A stretch of DNA of 50,000 bases from Leishmania mexicana MHOM/GT/2001/U1103 (Eukaryota; Euglenozoa; Kinetoplastea; Trypanosomatida; Trypanosomatidae), in the NCBI RefSeq assembly GCF_000234665.1, contig NC_018332.1, positions 305,952-355,951 of the forward strand, in the 5' to 3' direction. Each line of letters starts with the position of its first letter. Within the stretch, counting starts at the first letter, position 1. Shown piece after piece: positions 37,897 through 48,898 of the stretch. The notes under the pieces are model-generated. The model searched no databases and had not been told where the DNA came from. It was given only the letters and a program-made list of their open reading frames with translations. A program made the translations under genes and the position numbers.

Positions 37897-40812
37897 AAGT
37901 GCGCCAAGGGACCTCTCGCCTAAAGACGGCACGTGTCCCCCTTCCCCCCCCCCACACACACCTTCCCTCGACTCGTGGTACGCCACAGCACGCTCGCCCT
38001 TCTGCAGGTGTAGGCGCTTCTTGCGGTGCCATTTTTTGTTGGTCCACCGTATGTGCGTGAGGTTGGGCGATGCCGTGCTGTGCTTTTTTCTTCTTGCGTG
38101 CTTTGGCGACACAGAGGTGATCGCAACAGACAAGTACCGTACACGCGTGCATGCTCCGCTGCGTCGGATCACTTGTCATGCGTTTTCTTTTTCGTGGGTT
38201 TATGCAGCGCTTCGTGACGGTGGCCTCACGCTCTCCCTCCCCCCGTTCTTTTTGTGTGTTTGTTTCTGTCGTTTTCCTTTGCCTCCGCGTTCCATCTGGA
38301 CGCTGATACACGACAGACACGCCTCGCTCTTTCTCTCCCGGTGCTCTCCGCTTTCCAAGCCTCCCCCCTTTCCTGCTCTCCCTGCCACGCTCTCGGGTGT
38401 CGTCTACATTGCTCTGCCGCGACTCTGCCCCCTTTCCTTTTTTGTTGTTGTGTGCGCACACCGACAAGCATGCAGACTTCCATGTGTGGCGGAAAGGTGA
38501 CGTTGTGCAGATGAGCACCCGAGCACCCGCACAGACAGGCGTGTGTCTGCGGGGGCAGTGCACAGGAGAGGGGAGGAGCCGCAATCAAGGCCAAGAGTGG
38601 CGAAGCACCTGGAGGTGAGACGGAACCGCTCCGCTGTTAGCAGGACAGAGGCAGAAGAAGAAGAACTCAAAGACACACGACACCACGTCCTCTCGCATAC
38701 CCAGAGAAATACGTGCCCGACCTCACATACGCAGTCACGCACAGAGGATGGAGACAGTCAGTCCGAGCATCATGCTACGAAAAAGAGTTGATCGTGACGA
38801 GGACAGATGGCCCCACGGCCCGGCCGGCAGGGGACGGATGCGAGGAGTTGGTGGGCAGGTGGGAGACCTCTACAGAATACTTTTTTCTTTCCGTTGTTCA
38901 CTTTCACTTTTTCTCGCGTACGTAGGATAGCCGTTCCCTTTTCCCCTTCTCTCTAGCAGTCGACCACCTCCTCTTCCCTGCCTCACCTCCCCTCGACTAC
39001 ACTCCCCTCCCCTCCCCCTCATGCCCGCCTCCTGCTTGCCCTTTTTCGTTTTTGTCTTTACTGTCCGATGCGAAAATAATCCGCTGTTTGCCTTCCCCCC
39101 TTCCCCAGCGCGCAAGCGGTAGTGCTCTCTCTCTATATCGCCGTCTCTGTGTCCATGTTCCTTTGTGTCTCGGCACGTTGCTACGTGTGCGTGCGTGCAT
39201 CTGTGTCTGTGTCGGTGTCGGTGTGCGTGTCCGCGTGAGTAACTCCCCCTGTTCTCTTCTCTTCGCTCGTGCCTTGTATGTTTTGTGTGTGCTTGCACGC
39301 GTGTGCTCAGTGTTGGTCATTTTTATTTTATGGCGTTCATCTGCGTTATCTCGCCGAATGTATCTGCGTAGCCATCTTTTTTCTCCCCCTCCCCCCGCGG
39401 TCTCCTCTGTTTGCCGTATCACCACCACCACGACCACCGCCGTCTCCCCCTTCTCCAGGCACGCGCAGATTGTGTCGGCGTGCGTGCGGGTGTGTGCCAT
39501 TATTTTAGCTTCACCTCTCCCACTGTCTCTCGTCCAATTGCTTGCCGTGACTTCTCTTACGTCCAGTTATTTTCATTTTTTCCTTTATCATGTTTCTTGC
39601 ATGCATCTCTCCCCCCTCCCTCCCCTTCCCTTTCCTCCCCTCCCCCGCAAGATAAGGTAACACTTAGAGGATTAGTGACGTCTATGAGCGTATATATATA
39701 TATGTGTACGTGAGATGGGTAGTGATGGGCGGGAGAAAGATCAGAGAAAAGAGAGGGAAGTGCGGAGGAGGTGCGCACAAATGTCGTACATGCGTGAACA
39801 TTGACGTACACCCATAGAGGACATCATTCCGCGTATCTTGCCACCGTCTTCCACACTTGTTTGTGGCGCTGTGGCCCCCTCCCCCCGCCCTCCACGGATG
39901 CGCATGTTGCGCGGGTGGTGACTGGCCACTTTGCTCTTCCCTCCCTCACACGCGACTTTGCAGGTGCACTTCTGCGTTTCGCTACTTCGCGTGCAGCGCC
40001 CGTGTTTCGTGCCGATCCGCTCATCGGAGACAGACGTGCACGGGCGTCTTCGTTTCCTTCTCTCTTCCCCGTCGTGAGAACCCCTGACACGCACTCTTTT
40101 CCTTTGCCATCGTGGCCTCATCAAAATACAGTGTGGTGAATACGCTAGCACGTGTGCAGTGCCGCAACAAGCAAGCTCACAACGAAAAAAAAGAAAGAAC
40201 AAGACAATCAGCGAGGACTCGATGCACTGCACGCAGGTATGGGTAGCGATGCAAGGGAGAGATAGACACATGCACAGAGAAGACTACGACAAGTGGTGGG
40301 TGCAGGTGTGCATCGTGCACCCCTCGGGACGGTCTGGGCAGACGGTGTTCATGCTGAGACTTGGTCACGGCATGGTGCTGCTGTCGGGCTCGTGTGCGAC
40401 CCTTGCTCACTGTGGGTGACGTGGGTGCGAGGGTGGGTGGCACTGCACTTGCACGCCACCGCCTCGTTTTTTCTTGTTGCCCCCTCTCCCCTCGAGCAAC
40501 CATGCGCTAGAGAGGAGAAAAGATGGAGGAACAAGAAAGTGTAATAGGCGGCCCACGTGTGCTGCACTCCCGCTCGCCATCTCTGTCCTTGCTCTTTACT
40601 TGTACCCCCCCCCCCACTCCTTGCCCTCCCTTCCCTCCCTCCCTGCGTCACCTCGTGTGTGATGCGCAGCGTAAGAGGGATACATAGCACCGCACAGAAC
40701 GTTGTCGTTGCACGCGACAGCGAGGCACACCCGTACAGCACGCATCCTTTAACAAGCACCCCCGCGCACCCTCACTCAACACTTCTTCGCTCTACTTCTC
40801 TCGCGATCGTAC
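37897..40812 (+). other. Long intercistronic region
   Basis: 2.9 kb with no convincing gene. A purine-rich block at about 38480-38880 contrasts with C/T-rich sequence on both sides. It contains short ATG frames, including 60 codons at 38748-38930, but none with recognisable content. A TA run lies at 39690-39703. A C run at 40606-40618 within pyrimidine-rich sequence leads to AG near 40670, one of several acceptor candidates for the next gene. Confidence 0.4.
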
Positions 40813-41259
40813 ATGTTGTGGTCACAGCGGGCGTTCTTGGCGGTGACCGGTGCAGGGACCGTTCTGAGCGTGGGGCACTACCTTGCCAAGGTGGGGTCTA
40901 TCACTGGCCAGGTTCCAGTGCACTTCAACCTTTTCGGCGTCCCGGACGGCACCGCCGCGCCATGGGCGTTCGTCATGTACCCGATCACATCTCTGGGGCT
41001 GACCGCGGTCATGGTGTACACCGCGCTGGCACCAAATGCCAGGGCAGTGCTGCCACAAAATTCCGTGGAGCAAGTCTCGACACGCGCCTCGCTGTTGTGT
41101 GCACAGGTTGCCGTCTTGGCCTGCCAATATTATGCTGCCAGCATCGCTGAAGGCAGCGCTGAAAGACTGTCGTCGCCGCTGATGTGCGTGCTCTACGGCA
41201 CGCTGGCTGTCGCCTCAGCTGCCGTGATGGCAACCAAGAATACGACGCGTGGTGGGTGA
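40813..41259 (+). CDS. Small four-TM protein with DUF1648-like motif
   Basis: 148 residues from ATG. Four hydrophobic segments are at about residues 5-25, 51-72, 92-112 and 121-141. Between the first and second is VPVHFNLFGVPDG (34-46), which matches the DUF1648 signature (roughly (I/L/V)P-x-H-(F/W)-(N/D)-x-x-G-x-PD) found mostly in bacterial membrane proteins such as SdpI-type immunity proteins. Its molecular role in eukaryotes is unknown to me. The short cytosolic loop between TM2 and TM3 and the Lys/Arg-poor sequence suggest a simple membrane protein, location unknown. The frame is clean and the motif is well placed, so the gene is probably real despite its size. Confidence 0.75.
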   Translation: MLWSQRAFLAVTGAGTVLSVGHYLAKVGSITGQVPVHFNLFGVPDGTAAPWAFVMYPITSLGLTAVMVYTALAPNARAVLPQNSVEQVSTRASLLCAQVAVLACQYYAASIAEGSAERLSSPLMCVLYGTLAVASAAVMATKNTTRGG

Positions 41260-43977
41260 CCACACGCGCACCCTCCATCCGTTTGCGGCGTCTTGCGGGG
41301 CTTGGTTGAAGAAGAGAGGGGCGTCTTTGTACCAACATTGACCGCCACACCGGCTCACATGTCATTTTTCTCTTTCTCAGGCCGTTGTCAGGTGGAGCTG
41401 ACGTACCCTCCACAGCCGCAGCCGCGTCATTGCGTGGCAAAATTTTTTGTCTTTCGCGTTGTCCACCCTTCAAGAAGCAACACATGCGCACCTCCACACA
41501 CGATCCCGTCTTGTTCTCTTCATTATTTTGCTGCTGCTGGTGCTGTTGTGCTCTCCGCGATATGGGACGGCGTGCCCACTGCGCTCCTGTTTGCCTGCAT
41601 GCACTCCTGCTATCGGTTCCTTCGCGTACTCGCTTGGCTTTACTTTGTGTTTGCGTTGCTGCACGCTCTCGCTTTTTTACCTTGCATGCGCAGACACACA
41701 GGTGCGTGCGCCTCGTCCCGGCATCCTCCTCCCCCGAGCTGACTCCAGGGCCATCGAGGCCCTGATGCCCTTGAGCACGCACCCCCGCCCGTCGCCAACC
41801 TCTCTCAGGCCCCCCAATCTGAAGAGTCGGACAAAGGCGAGACGCTCCTGGTGTGGATGTCGCGGAGGCTCTCCCGAACCCACGCAAGTGCGGTTCTCTT
41901 TTTCGATGCTGACGCGGCGCTGCGCAGCGAGAGCAGGGTGATGTGTGGACACTTCTGGTGAGAGACGTGGAGGTTGCAAAGCTTTCAGAGAACTCGCCGG
42001 CAGCTTCAGTGTGCATCAAGACCCGTTATAGAAAGGACGCGAAGTTCTACGGGACACGTGCGATAGGGGCGTAATTGCAACGAGAGGACGCGCCACTACC
42101 ACTGAAGCTGGTAACGTGTCGGCGTCTCACGCAGCACCTCTTCGCGGACGTGACGAGCTCAAGCGGCGGGCCCGCGCGAGCAGCGCTTGGCCGCGCGAAC
42201 CCCGCGGAAGCCATTCCCTCCATCCGGAAGGGCGCGGCACGCCACCCTGGGGGGGAGAGCGAGCAGTGTGCCCAAAGCGGACCTCATACAGAGTGCACAA
42301 CCGTGCACGAGCCGGCACGTTCACGCGGTACCTCGGCTATGGCCTGCAGCTAACGCAGGAGGCCGTAGCCGCGCAGGAAAGAGCCTCCCGAGAGTCGACG
42401 GTGCTAGGGGTGCCCGATGCGGCGTCTTCAGGGACCTCCACCGGTGGTGTGCTGCCCGACGCGCGGCAGTGACCTTTACACCTGAAGCACACCGCGTCAC
42501 CGGACCGAGCAGCGGGGAGGGGGGATTCCAAAGACTAACAGCAGCACAAAGGCATTTCTGGATCCGGTCATGGCGTACTTTTACAAAAAGCTATTTGTGA
42601 GGTTGCGCACCTCTTGTACAGTGACGCCGGCGTTATTTCCGCTAGCAGACGTCCTGCGATGAATCACAGACGTGCATCCGCAAGGCTCAGTTGGCAAAGG
42701 CTGCCCACGCGGTTGCCGCAACGCGGTCTGGACGGTGACAAGTCAACCTCAATATTATTTCTCCCTTCATCGCTGACCGCGGGATGGGCAGCTTCAAGCG
42801 CGGCTATGGAGGAAGGGCCACTGCATGGATTCCAGGCCGGTACCCGGGCATATCCCGCTACACCCACCCTCCTCCACCCCCACGTGCCGCAATCTTACGG
42901 GCCCGACAGCAAACAACTGTGCAGCTGACGTCGGATAGCGCCCAGGCCACCGCTCAGGTTGTTTGCTCTGCACTCCTTGGTCACCCAAACGCTGGGAGAA
43001 CCGCCGCCGACCTGCGACGTGCACACGCAGATAAACCCAGTCCAAATGCAGAGCTGATACGGCCCCCATCGGTGAATACAACTGCGGGGAGGGGGAGGTG
43101 GTCGAGGTCTGGCCCTGGCCACACGTCTGCTTAACGGGTGAATGCGACCCGCGAGCGTAGCGAAGGCGCGGCGAAATGTGTCCTCTCCAGAATACGGAGG
43201 CATGTTGTTTTGCGCGTGCAGCTAGCGGGAGAGTCAGTGGAGCGCGCTGCGCTCTTTCGCTCCCCTCTCTCCAATCCATCCATCGGCAAACAACGACGAG
43301 CATGCATCGACACGCCATGTCGCGCTGTTCTTGGCTGCAGCCGTGACTACTCACTCCTCTTTGCCATTGTCAACGTAGCCCCCTCCCTTGTGCTCCACCG
43401 GGGCTTTTGGATGCATGCTAAGTGTGGGGTATTTGCAGACGCGGTGCAACGGGTGAAGGCACCGTAGTGTGTGTGGCGGACGTCAACTCCGATTCTCACG
43501 GCGACTCCGTGCTGCTGTCTCTTGCGCCGGCAGTTGCCGTCAGCTCGGCATACAGCAAGAGTGCATTGATGGGGGGCTTGGTGTAGGCTGCCCTGCTCTC
43601 ACGGATGGCTTCCGCTTGTCGTTCTTCGTCTCTCTTTTTTTATTATTACCTTTGGTGCGCAAGGGAGAGAGTGTGTGTGTGTGTCCGCCCGCACCCCCTT
43701 CCTGCTGCCACTTCCCTGCTCACGCGCTTGCTCCCTACTCGATCCCCTCCCTACCTCCTTTCTTTCTTCTCTCGCGCCCCCGCTGCTTGCTTCTTCGTTT
43801 CACCGCACGCGGGGGGGGCTTACTCTACGCAAACCTGCCGTGAACGCGCATACACACACACAGAAAGGTTTCTCCGGCTTTCAAGGCACGCTTCCTTGTC
43901 CAGTGATTTCTCCGTCTCTCCTCTCTCTCTCACACACACACACACTTTTCGTTGTCATCTGTGGACGTGCGTCGACC
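41260..43977 (+). other. Intercistronic region containing a decayed coding block
   Basis: The part from 41260 to about 41760 is ordinary pyrimidine-rich spacer. The middle (about 41764-43135) is coding-like and is listed separately. From about 43600 the sequence is C/T-rich again, with GT (43670-43682) and CA (43850-43862, 43931-43944) runs. AGs at 43862-43867, 43884 and 43902 are candidate acceptors for the Serinc gene; no ATG lies between them and its start. Confidence 0.45.
41764..43135 (+). pseudogene. Decayed protein-coding region, origin unknown (gene relic or degenerate retroposon)
   Basis: GC-rich, non-pyrimidine-biased sequence that reads as protein in pieces: LVWMSRRLSRTHASAVLFFD (frame of 41773, to TGA 41959); WTLLVRDVEVAKLSENSP and following, from about 41937 in another frame, interrupted by TAA at 42072 and continuing with RLTQHLFADVTSSSGGPA; then CPKRTSYRVHNRARAG and FTRYLGYGLQLTQEAV (third frame, about 42260-42472); then KAFLDPVMAYFYKKLFVRLR (about 42549-42610); and a last open piece with TVQLTSDSAQATAQVVC (about 42915-43133). 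LFADVTS followed by a YLG element faintly recalls non-LTR reverse transcriptases (FADD...LLG), which would make it a DIRE-type element, but the match is weak. An ordinary dead gene is equally possible. Confidence 0.45.
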
Positions 43978-45228
43978 ATGAGCGACGACGGGGATGGAGT
44001 GCCCAGTCCCCGGCGCTTCCGCAGCGCCGATGCCGACGACGACTTGTCCCCTGGCCTGATTGTGCGGCTCAAATACGCCATGTACCTGTTTGTCGCACTT
44101 CTATTTTCGATGATGGTGCGCGGGCTGATGAGCTCCTTGTTCGATAAGATTCCGATACTCGAAAAGGGGTGTGCCATGAGCAGCAAAGGCGGCGTGATTC
44201 GGGCCGCGTGCGCGGCGGAAATGCTCATCTACCGCGTAAGCTTTGCGCTCACAGTCTTCTTCGGCATCCACTTGATCAGCGTGTCTGACCTGACGTGCTG
44301 CATCCGAAGCAAGGACCTCGCCGAGCTCCAGCGCAGCTTCTTCACAGTCAAGACGGTGCTGCTGGTGGTCCTCTTCATTGTGACACTCTTCATTCCCAAC
44401 GGCTTCTTCTCTGCGTACGCCTACGTGTGTCTCGTCTGCTCTGGCTTGTACCTGCTGATGAACGTCGTCTTCCTCGTCGACTTCTCGTACCATTGGAGCG
44501 ACGACTGGATCGAACGCGCAGACGGCAACTCGAAGTGGATGTGGTACCTCCTCATCATCGCTGTGGGCAGTTTCGTCCTCGCCATTGCCGTCGTCGTCGC
44601 CTCGTTTGTGATCTTCGTCCCGCACTCGGACTGCAACTTGAACGCGTGCATCATCACGAGCATCACCGTGGGCGCGTTCATTTACTTTATCCTGTCCATT
44701 TACGTCCCGCATGGCTCCATCGTGCCGAGCAGCATTGTCTTCCTCTACACCAGCTGCATCCTGCTCTTCACGCTGCGCACGACAGACAATGAACACTGCA
44801 ACCGCATGGCCACACGCCCGAGCAGCACTACGTACGCTATTTTACAGACGATCTTCACGATGCTGCTCACGTGCTTCACGCTTCTCTACAGCGTTGTGGC
44901 TACGGGCGGTAGTGGCGCGTCCCTGAACATCGGCCAGAACGAGGACGGCGAGGCCGAGAACCCCGATGAAACTGGGCACCTGTCCCACTACATGTTCTTC
45001 TACACCATCATGATCTTTGGCTCCATGTATCTGGCGATGCTAGGCAGCTCCTGGCACGTCAGCGGCGCTGGTGAGGACGGCTTGTCGAAGAGTATCAACC
45101 TCGCCTTCTGGGTGCGCCTGTCGACGGTCTGGGCAGCGATGTTCGTGTACATTTGGTCCCTTGTGGCGCCATACACGTGCTGCAAGGGTCGCGACTTTGG
45201 CTTCGCGGTGGACGAGGACTGGATTTGA
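43978..45228 (+). CDS. Serinc/TMS family multi-pass membrane protein
   Basis: 416 residues from ATG; leader and acceptor candidates lie just upstream. About ten hydrophobic segments follow a 25-residue acidic N-terminus. Serinc features include the early segment with MVRGLMSSLF, the conserved CIRSKDLAELQRSFFTVKTV region, IPNGFF, the histidine/trytophan stretch FSYHWSDDWIERADGNSKWM, and the C-terminal HLSHYMFFYTIMIFGSMYLA and WVRLSTVWAAMFVYIWSLVA. The family (Serinc/TDE1/TMS1) is eukaryote-wide; members scramble phospholipids and were linked earlier to serine incorporation into lipids. In trypanosomatids the role is unknown. The open frame extends upstream through non-ATG codons only, and the upstream part is repetitive spacer, so the ATG at 43978 is preferred. 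Confidence 0.93.
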   Translation: MSDDGDGVPSPRRFRSADADDDLSPGLIVRLKYAMYLFVALLFSMMVRGLMSSLFDKIPILEKGCAMSSKGGVIRAACAAEMLIYRVSFALTVFFGIHLISVSDLTCCIRSKDLAELQRSFFTVKTVLLVVLFIVTLFIPNGFFSAYAYVCLVCSGLYLLMNVVFLVDFSYHWSDDWIERADGNSKWMWYLLIIAVGSFVLAIAVVVASFVIFVPHSDCNLNACIITSITVGAFIYFILSIYVPHGSIVPSSIVFLYTSCILLFTLRTTDNEHCNRMATRPSSTTYAILQTIFTMLLTCFTLLYSVVATGGSGASLNIGQNEDGEAENPDETGHLSHYMFFYTIMIFGSMYLAMLGSSWHVSGAGEDGLSKSINLAFWVRLSTVWAAMFVYIWSLVAPYTCCKGRDFGFAVDEDWI

Positions 45229-48200
45229 GAGGTGAGATGGCAGGCACGTGGTGCCCCCTCAATCCCCCCCCCTCCACACACACCGCCACCCTCCCTACGA
45301 CCCACCGCGCTGCTGTTGTGAACTCTTCTCTGTAACTCTGCCGCTCTCTCTATTTTCTGTTCCACCTTCCCTGTGTGCCTCCGGTACTCTCCCTCGGCCT
45401 TCTCCCCGTGATGCGTGATGCCTTTCTATCTTTTCTCTCCGCTGCTTGTCACGTGCCGCCTCTCCTGATCTCTCGCCCGCAGCGCAGGCGGGAGAAGGGG
45501 AGGGCGAAGCGGTGTCTCCACGCACACAGAAAGAGGCCAGGCCGTCCCCTCCCCACAAACTGTACAGATACGCACACACATACACGTGCATATGTGATGC
45601 ACCTTTTTTCCCCCTCCCTTCAGCTTTCTTCTTGCTTTGCTTTCACGTGCCTCTGTCATCCCTCCCCCTCCCCACAACACCACCACATGAGGTGGGGGGG
45701 TCATCTGCATGGCCTTTTTTGCTTGCTGTTTTTCTTTTTACCTTGCGAGTGTCTTTACCCTACCGTCACGGTGGTCTGTTTCGGTGTGTGACGCGCTGTG
45801 CTATGACAACAATTGTGTGTGTGTGCTTTTCACGCTCTGAGACGCAGGACATCAACGGGCATCACTGTGGTTGACCTCCCCGTCTTCTCTCTGCTGGCGT
45901 TTCGTTCGCACGCTCGGAGGCCATCCACGATCAGGTCCCTGCGCTGTTCATGTTGGCCTCCTCATCGGAGGGATTTGTGTGCACCAGTGTGTCCCCCGCG
46001 TCTCTTGAGGATTCTGTTCCTTCCCACATGTGATGCCTCTCTCTCTCGCTTTTTTCTTTTGTGGGCGAGTGCATCTTTCGTAGGTGCTGTGTGTGTGTGT
46101 GTGTGTTTGTGGGTGTCCCGCTCCCCCCCAAAATGGCTAAGGCACCCCCATCAAAGGCGAAGAGAGGAAAAGGCAGAGCGTTCCCGAAACGCACGAAGCT
46201 AGTGCTTTCAGGGAGGAGGCGTTCCTTTTCGTGCCAAGGGCCGGCAGTGTCTGTCTTTGTAGGTGCGGATTGCTCATGGGTAGATGTGCGTAGACCTCTC
46301 TACGAGCGTGCTTTACGCGCAGCTTCACTCGACGTGGGTGCGTGGCGGAGGTAACCAATCGAAAGCTTCTCCTCAACGCTTTATGGGCGTCTTCTCCCTC
46401 AACTTGTTTTTCTCTCTCGCCTGATCTTCATCATTACCTGAAACGGTGTGTGTGGGCACTCCCTCCACCCCCGCCCCTCGCGAGCCCACCGCCTACACGC
46501 ACAACCATTCGTGTTAGCGGTGATGCTGCCGCCGTGGCCGCTTCATCTACTTCTTTTCTTCACAGCGTCTTTATCCTTTGCTTCCCCACACAGAGTGAGC
46601 ACTGCCCACTCCCCAGTGATACCACGCAGGGGAGTGCTCCCTCGCCATCCGGGCTCACAGCTTCATCTGTAAGCAAAGAAAAAAGAGGAGGTGACAGTAG
46701 CAACATCAACGGCAGCGATGCATGACGTAGCATGAAGGGAGAGGAGGAGAAGGAGGGGGAGGGGGCATGCACACGTGTGCAGCGACGCATTTTCGACCGC
46801 AGCATTCGGCATTGTCCCGCTCCTCATTCTCTCTGCCTGTGCGAGGCCGTCCGTCCCAAGCGCGCTTCCTCTCCTCCGTCGCTCCTCTTTGGGCTTGTGC
46901 GGCATCTTGTGTGCAACGCAGCACTTCAAGAGGCCGCCGGCACCGAGAGAGGGAGAGAGCGCGAACGAATGGTAGTGGGGGAGCGAGGGGAGGCGAGGCA
47001 AAGACGAACAAGGATCGACGGGAAAGGTAAAGACGGCGTACAGTGCTGTAAGCGGCGAGGGATTATCAGCTGGAGATGACGGCAACGCATTACCTTTTGT
47101 TTTTTTTCCTCGTGAGTGGATTCTGTGCGCGTACACGGAAACGCAGCTGTGTGCGCACGTGTGGACACGGTGGCCTGAGATGCGTTCGATCCATCTCTCA
47201 TCTCTGGCGCTGTAACAATTATGTTTGTATGGCGTGTTTTCCTAAACCGTTGCGCTCCCTCTTCTCCCGTTCCGTGAAGTCGATGTCGCGCCAGGCTGAT
47301 GAGGTATGATTACCGCCGTCTTGCAAAGTCATGGGTGGGGCTGGGGAGGAGTTTCACTTCTTCGTTAAATGTATCGAAGGCCCCTTGTGACGTTTTGTGA
47401 GAGCGCTGCCCTCCAACTTTCTGGTTTTGTTCTTCTTATTCCTTGTGTGTAGGGGTGTGCATCTCCCTCTCACACCGCCATCTATCGCACCCCGCCCTCC
47501 TCCTCTCGGTTGTTATTCTTTTTCTGCACCATGTGACATTTCCCTTCGTGCTGGAGTCAAGAGGGATGGGCTGAGACCTGTGTGGATGTCCCCCCTCTCC
47601 GTGGACTCCTCACAGGCGTGAGTGTGCCAGCTCCGTCGGTTTTTTTTGTGGTTCTCTCGTCCCCACCCCACCCCTCCCCCTCTCTCTCGCTCTCATCGGC
47701 TTATGTGGTCTTTCTCGCTCTTCTGTGCCCCTCTCCTCCTCTCCGCACCCCACCTGAACGCGCGCCTTCCGCATTCGGACAGCCCCCCCCCCTCCGCTCT
47801 GCCTATGTGTGTAGTTGAGAGCTGCATGGGTGTCGTTCTATGCAAAGCGATTTAGCCGCTCCAAGGAAATCATCAACGCAACACGTATGCGGTAGGCGGA
47901 GGCGGGGGTGGGGTGGGGGACAAGCGGTTCTCCTTGTCACCCCTCTCGCTCACATGCGTGTGCGCGCACACAGGTCGTCAAGTCCATACACACAGAAGAA
48001 AAAGAGAGACAGAGGTGGTCGAGTGTGGCGCATCTTCATGCGCACAACTGTATTTTGTACGACGCGAATGGTTGCAGACGAGGTGGATGAATTCCTCGCT
48101 GAGGAGAACCGACGATGCTCTTAGCTGTTGCTCTCGCAGTGATGCAACAAGCGAGATGTGGAGAAAGGAGTACACAGGCAGTTGGAGTGGGGTGGGGTGA

Positions 48201-48898
48201 GAGAGCGCGGTGGGCAATAAAGGATGCGTCAGGTGCGCCGACCCTCTTGCCCCGCGCCTGCGCACATGGTGAAGAACGCCGACGTTCATGGAGAGGTGAG
48301 GGAGGAAGAGGAGGGGGGTGAGAGAGGCGGACATGCACAGGGTCCCACACCTAACCGAGCTCCCCTCCCCTAAAACGAGAACGGACGTGCACACGACCGA
48401 CACCACCTCGTACTGGGGCTCCCTTCCTTTTCGCCGTTGGCGTGTTTCCGTGGCCCTGTTCCGACGTTTTGCGGCACTTTCACTGACGCAGTGCAACGGC
48501 AAAAGAATGACGGACAAGAAACACACAAGCAACGGACCCATTTGTATCCGTGAGCTTTTCTGGTGGGTGTGCGCATGGGGGTGTGTATCGCTTCGGCCTT
48601 GCGTGCCTGATGCGCTCGACACGGGGGCAATTCCGTACCTGCGCGTACCTTCTTTCGCGCTCCTCGTTTCCTCTTCTCTCATGTTCTGTGTCTCGTCCTC
48701 CATCACCACTCCCCCGCACCCCACCCTCCTCTTGTCCCCCTCACACGGGAGGATGCTTAGCTCGATCTGTCGTTGGAAGTACGGGCGCACACCCTCTCTC
48801 CCCCCTCCCCCCTCGAAACAGGATAGCAGACGCATGCATCCAGTACGTGCAAACACAAAGCGGCAACCAAATTTAGGCAGACGCGAAACAGGAAAAGA
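45229..48898 (+). other. Longest intercistronic region in the window
   Basis: 3.7 kb with no recognised gene; one small ORF at 46133-46354 is listed separately. The sequence alternates C/T-rich blocks, GT runs (46089-46106) and G-rich blocks (46740-46767, 47894-47920). Open frames elsewhere are skewed in composition and lack motifs. The last 150 bases contain C-rich sequence (48800-48815) and several AGs (48820, 48880, 48891) that may serve as acceptors for the gene starting at 48899. Confidence 0.4.
46133..46354 (+). CDS. Possible small basic ORF, uncertain
   Basis: 73 codons starting MAKAPPSKAKRGKGRAFPKR, so strongly basic at the N-terminus, and ending in TAA. A T/C-rich tract (CTCTCTCTCGCTTTTTTCTT) followed by TTTCGTAG ends in AG at about 46081-46082, and 46133 is the first ATG after it, as expected of a genuine trypanosomatid gene. 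The remainder has no recognisable motif, and basic short ORFs arise by chance in GC-rich sequence. It sits inside a 3.7 kb gap between genes, which makes a missed small gene plausible. Confidence 0.3.
   Translation: MAKAPPSKAKRGKGRAFPKRTKLVLSGRRRSFSCQGPAVSVFVGADCSWVDVRRPLYERALRAASLDVGAWRR

Noticed and set aside
41009..42019. 336-codon open frame on the - strand.
   Set aside because: It spans spacer, part of the DUF1648-like gene antisense and the decayed block; composition is not coding-like and no minus-strand gene is otherwise present.
46342..46725. 127-codon open frame starting GTG and overlapping the small basic ORF.
   Set aside because: It contains no ATG at all and has a Pro/Ser-rich spacer-like composition.
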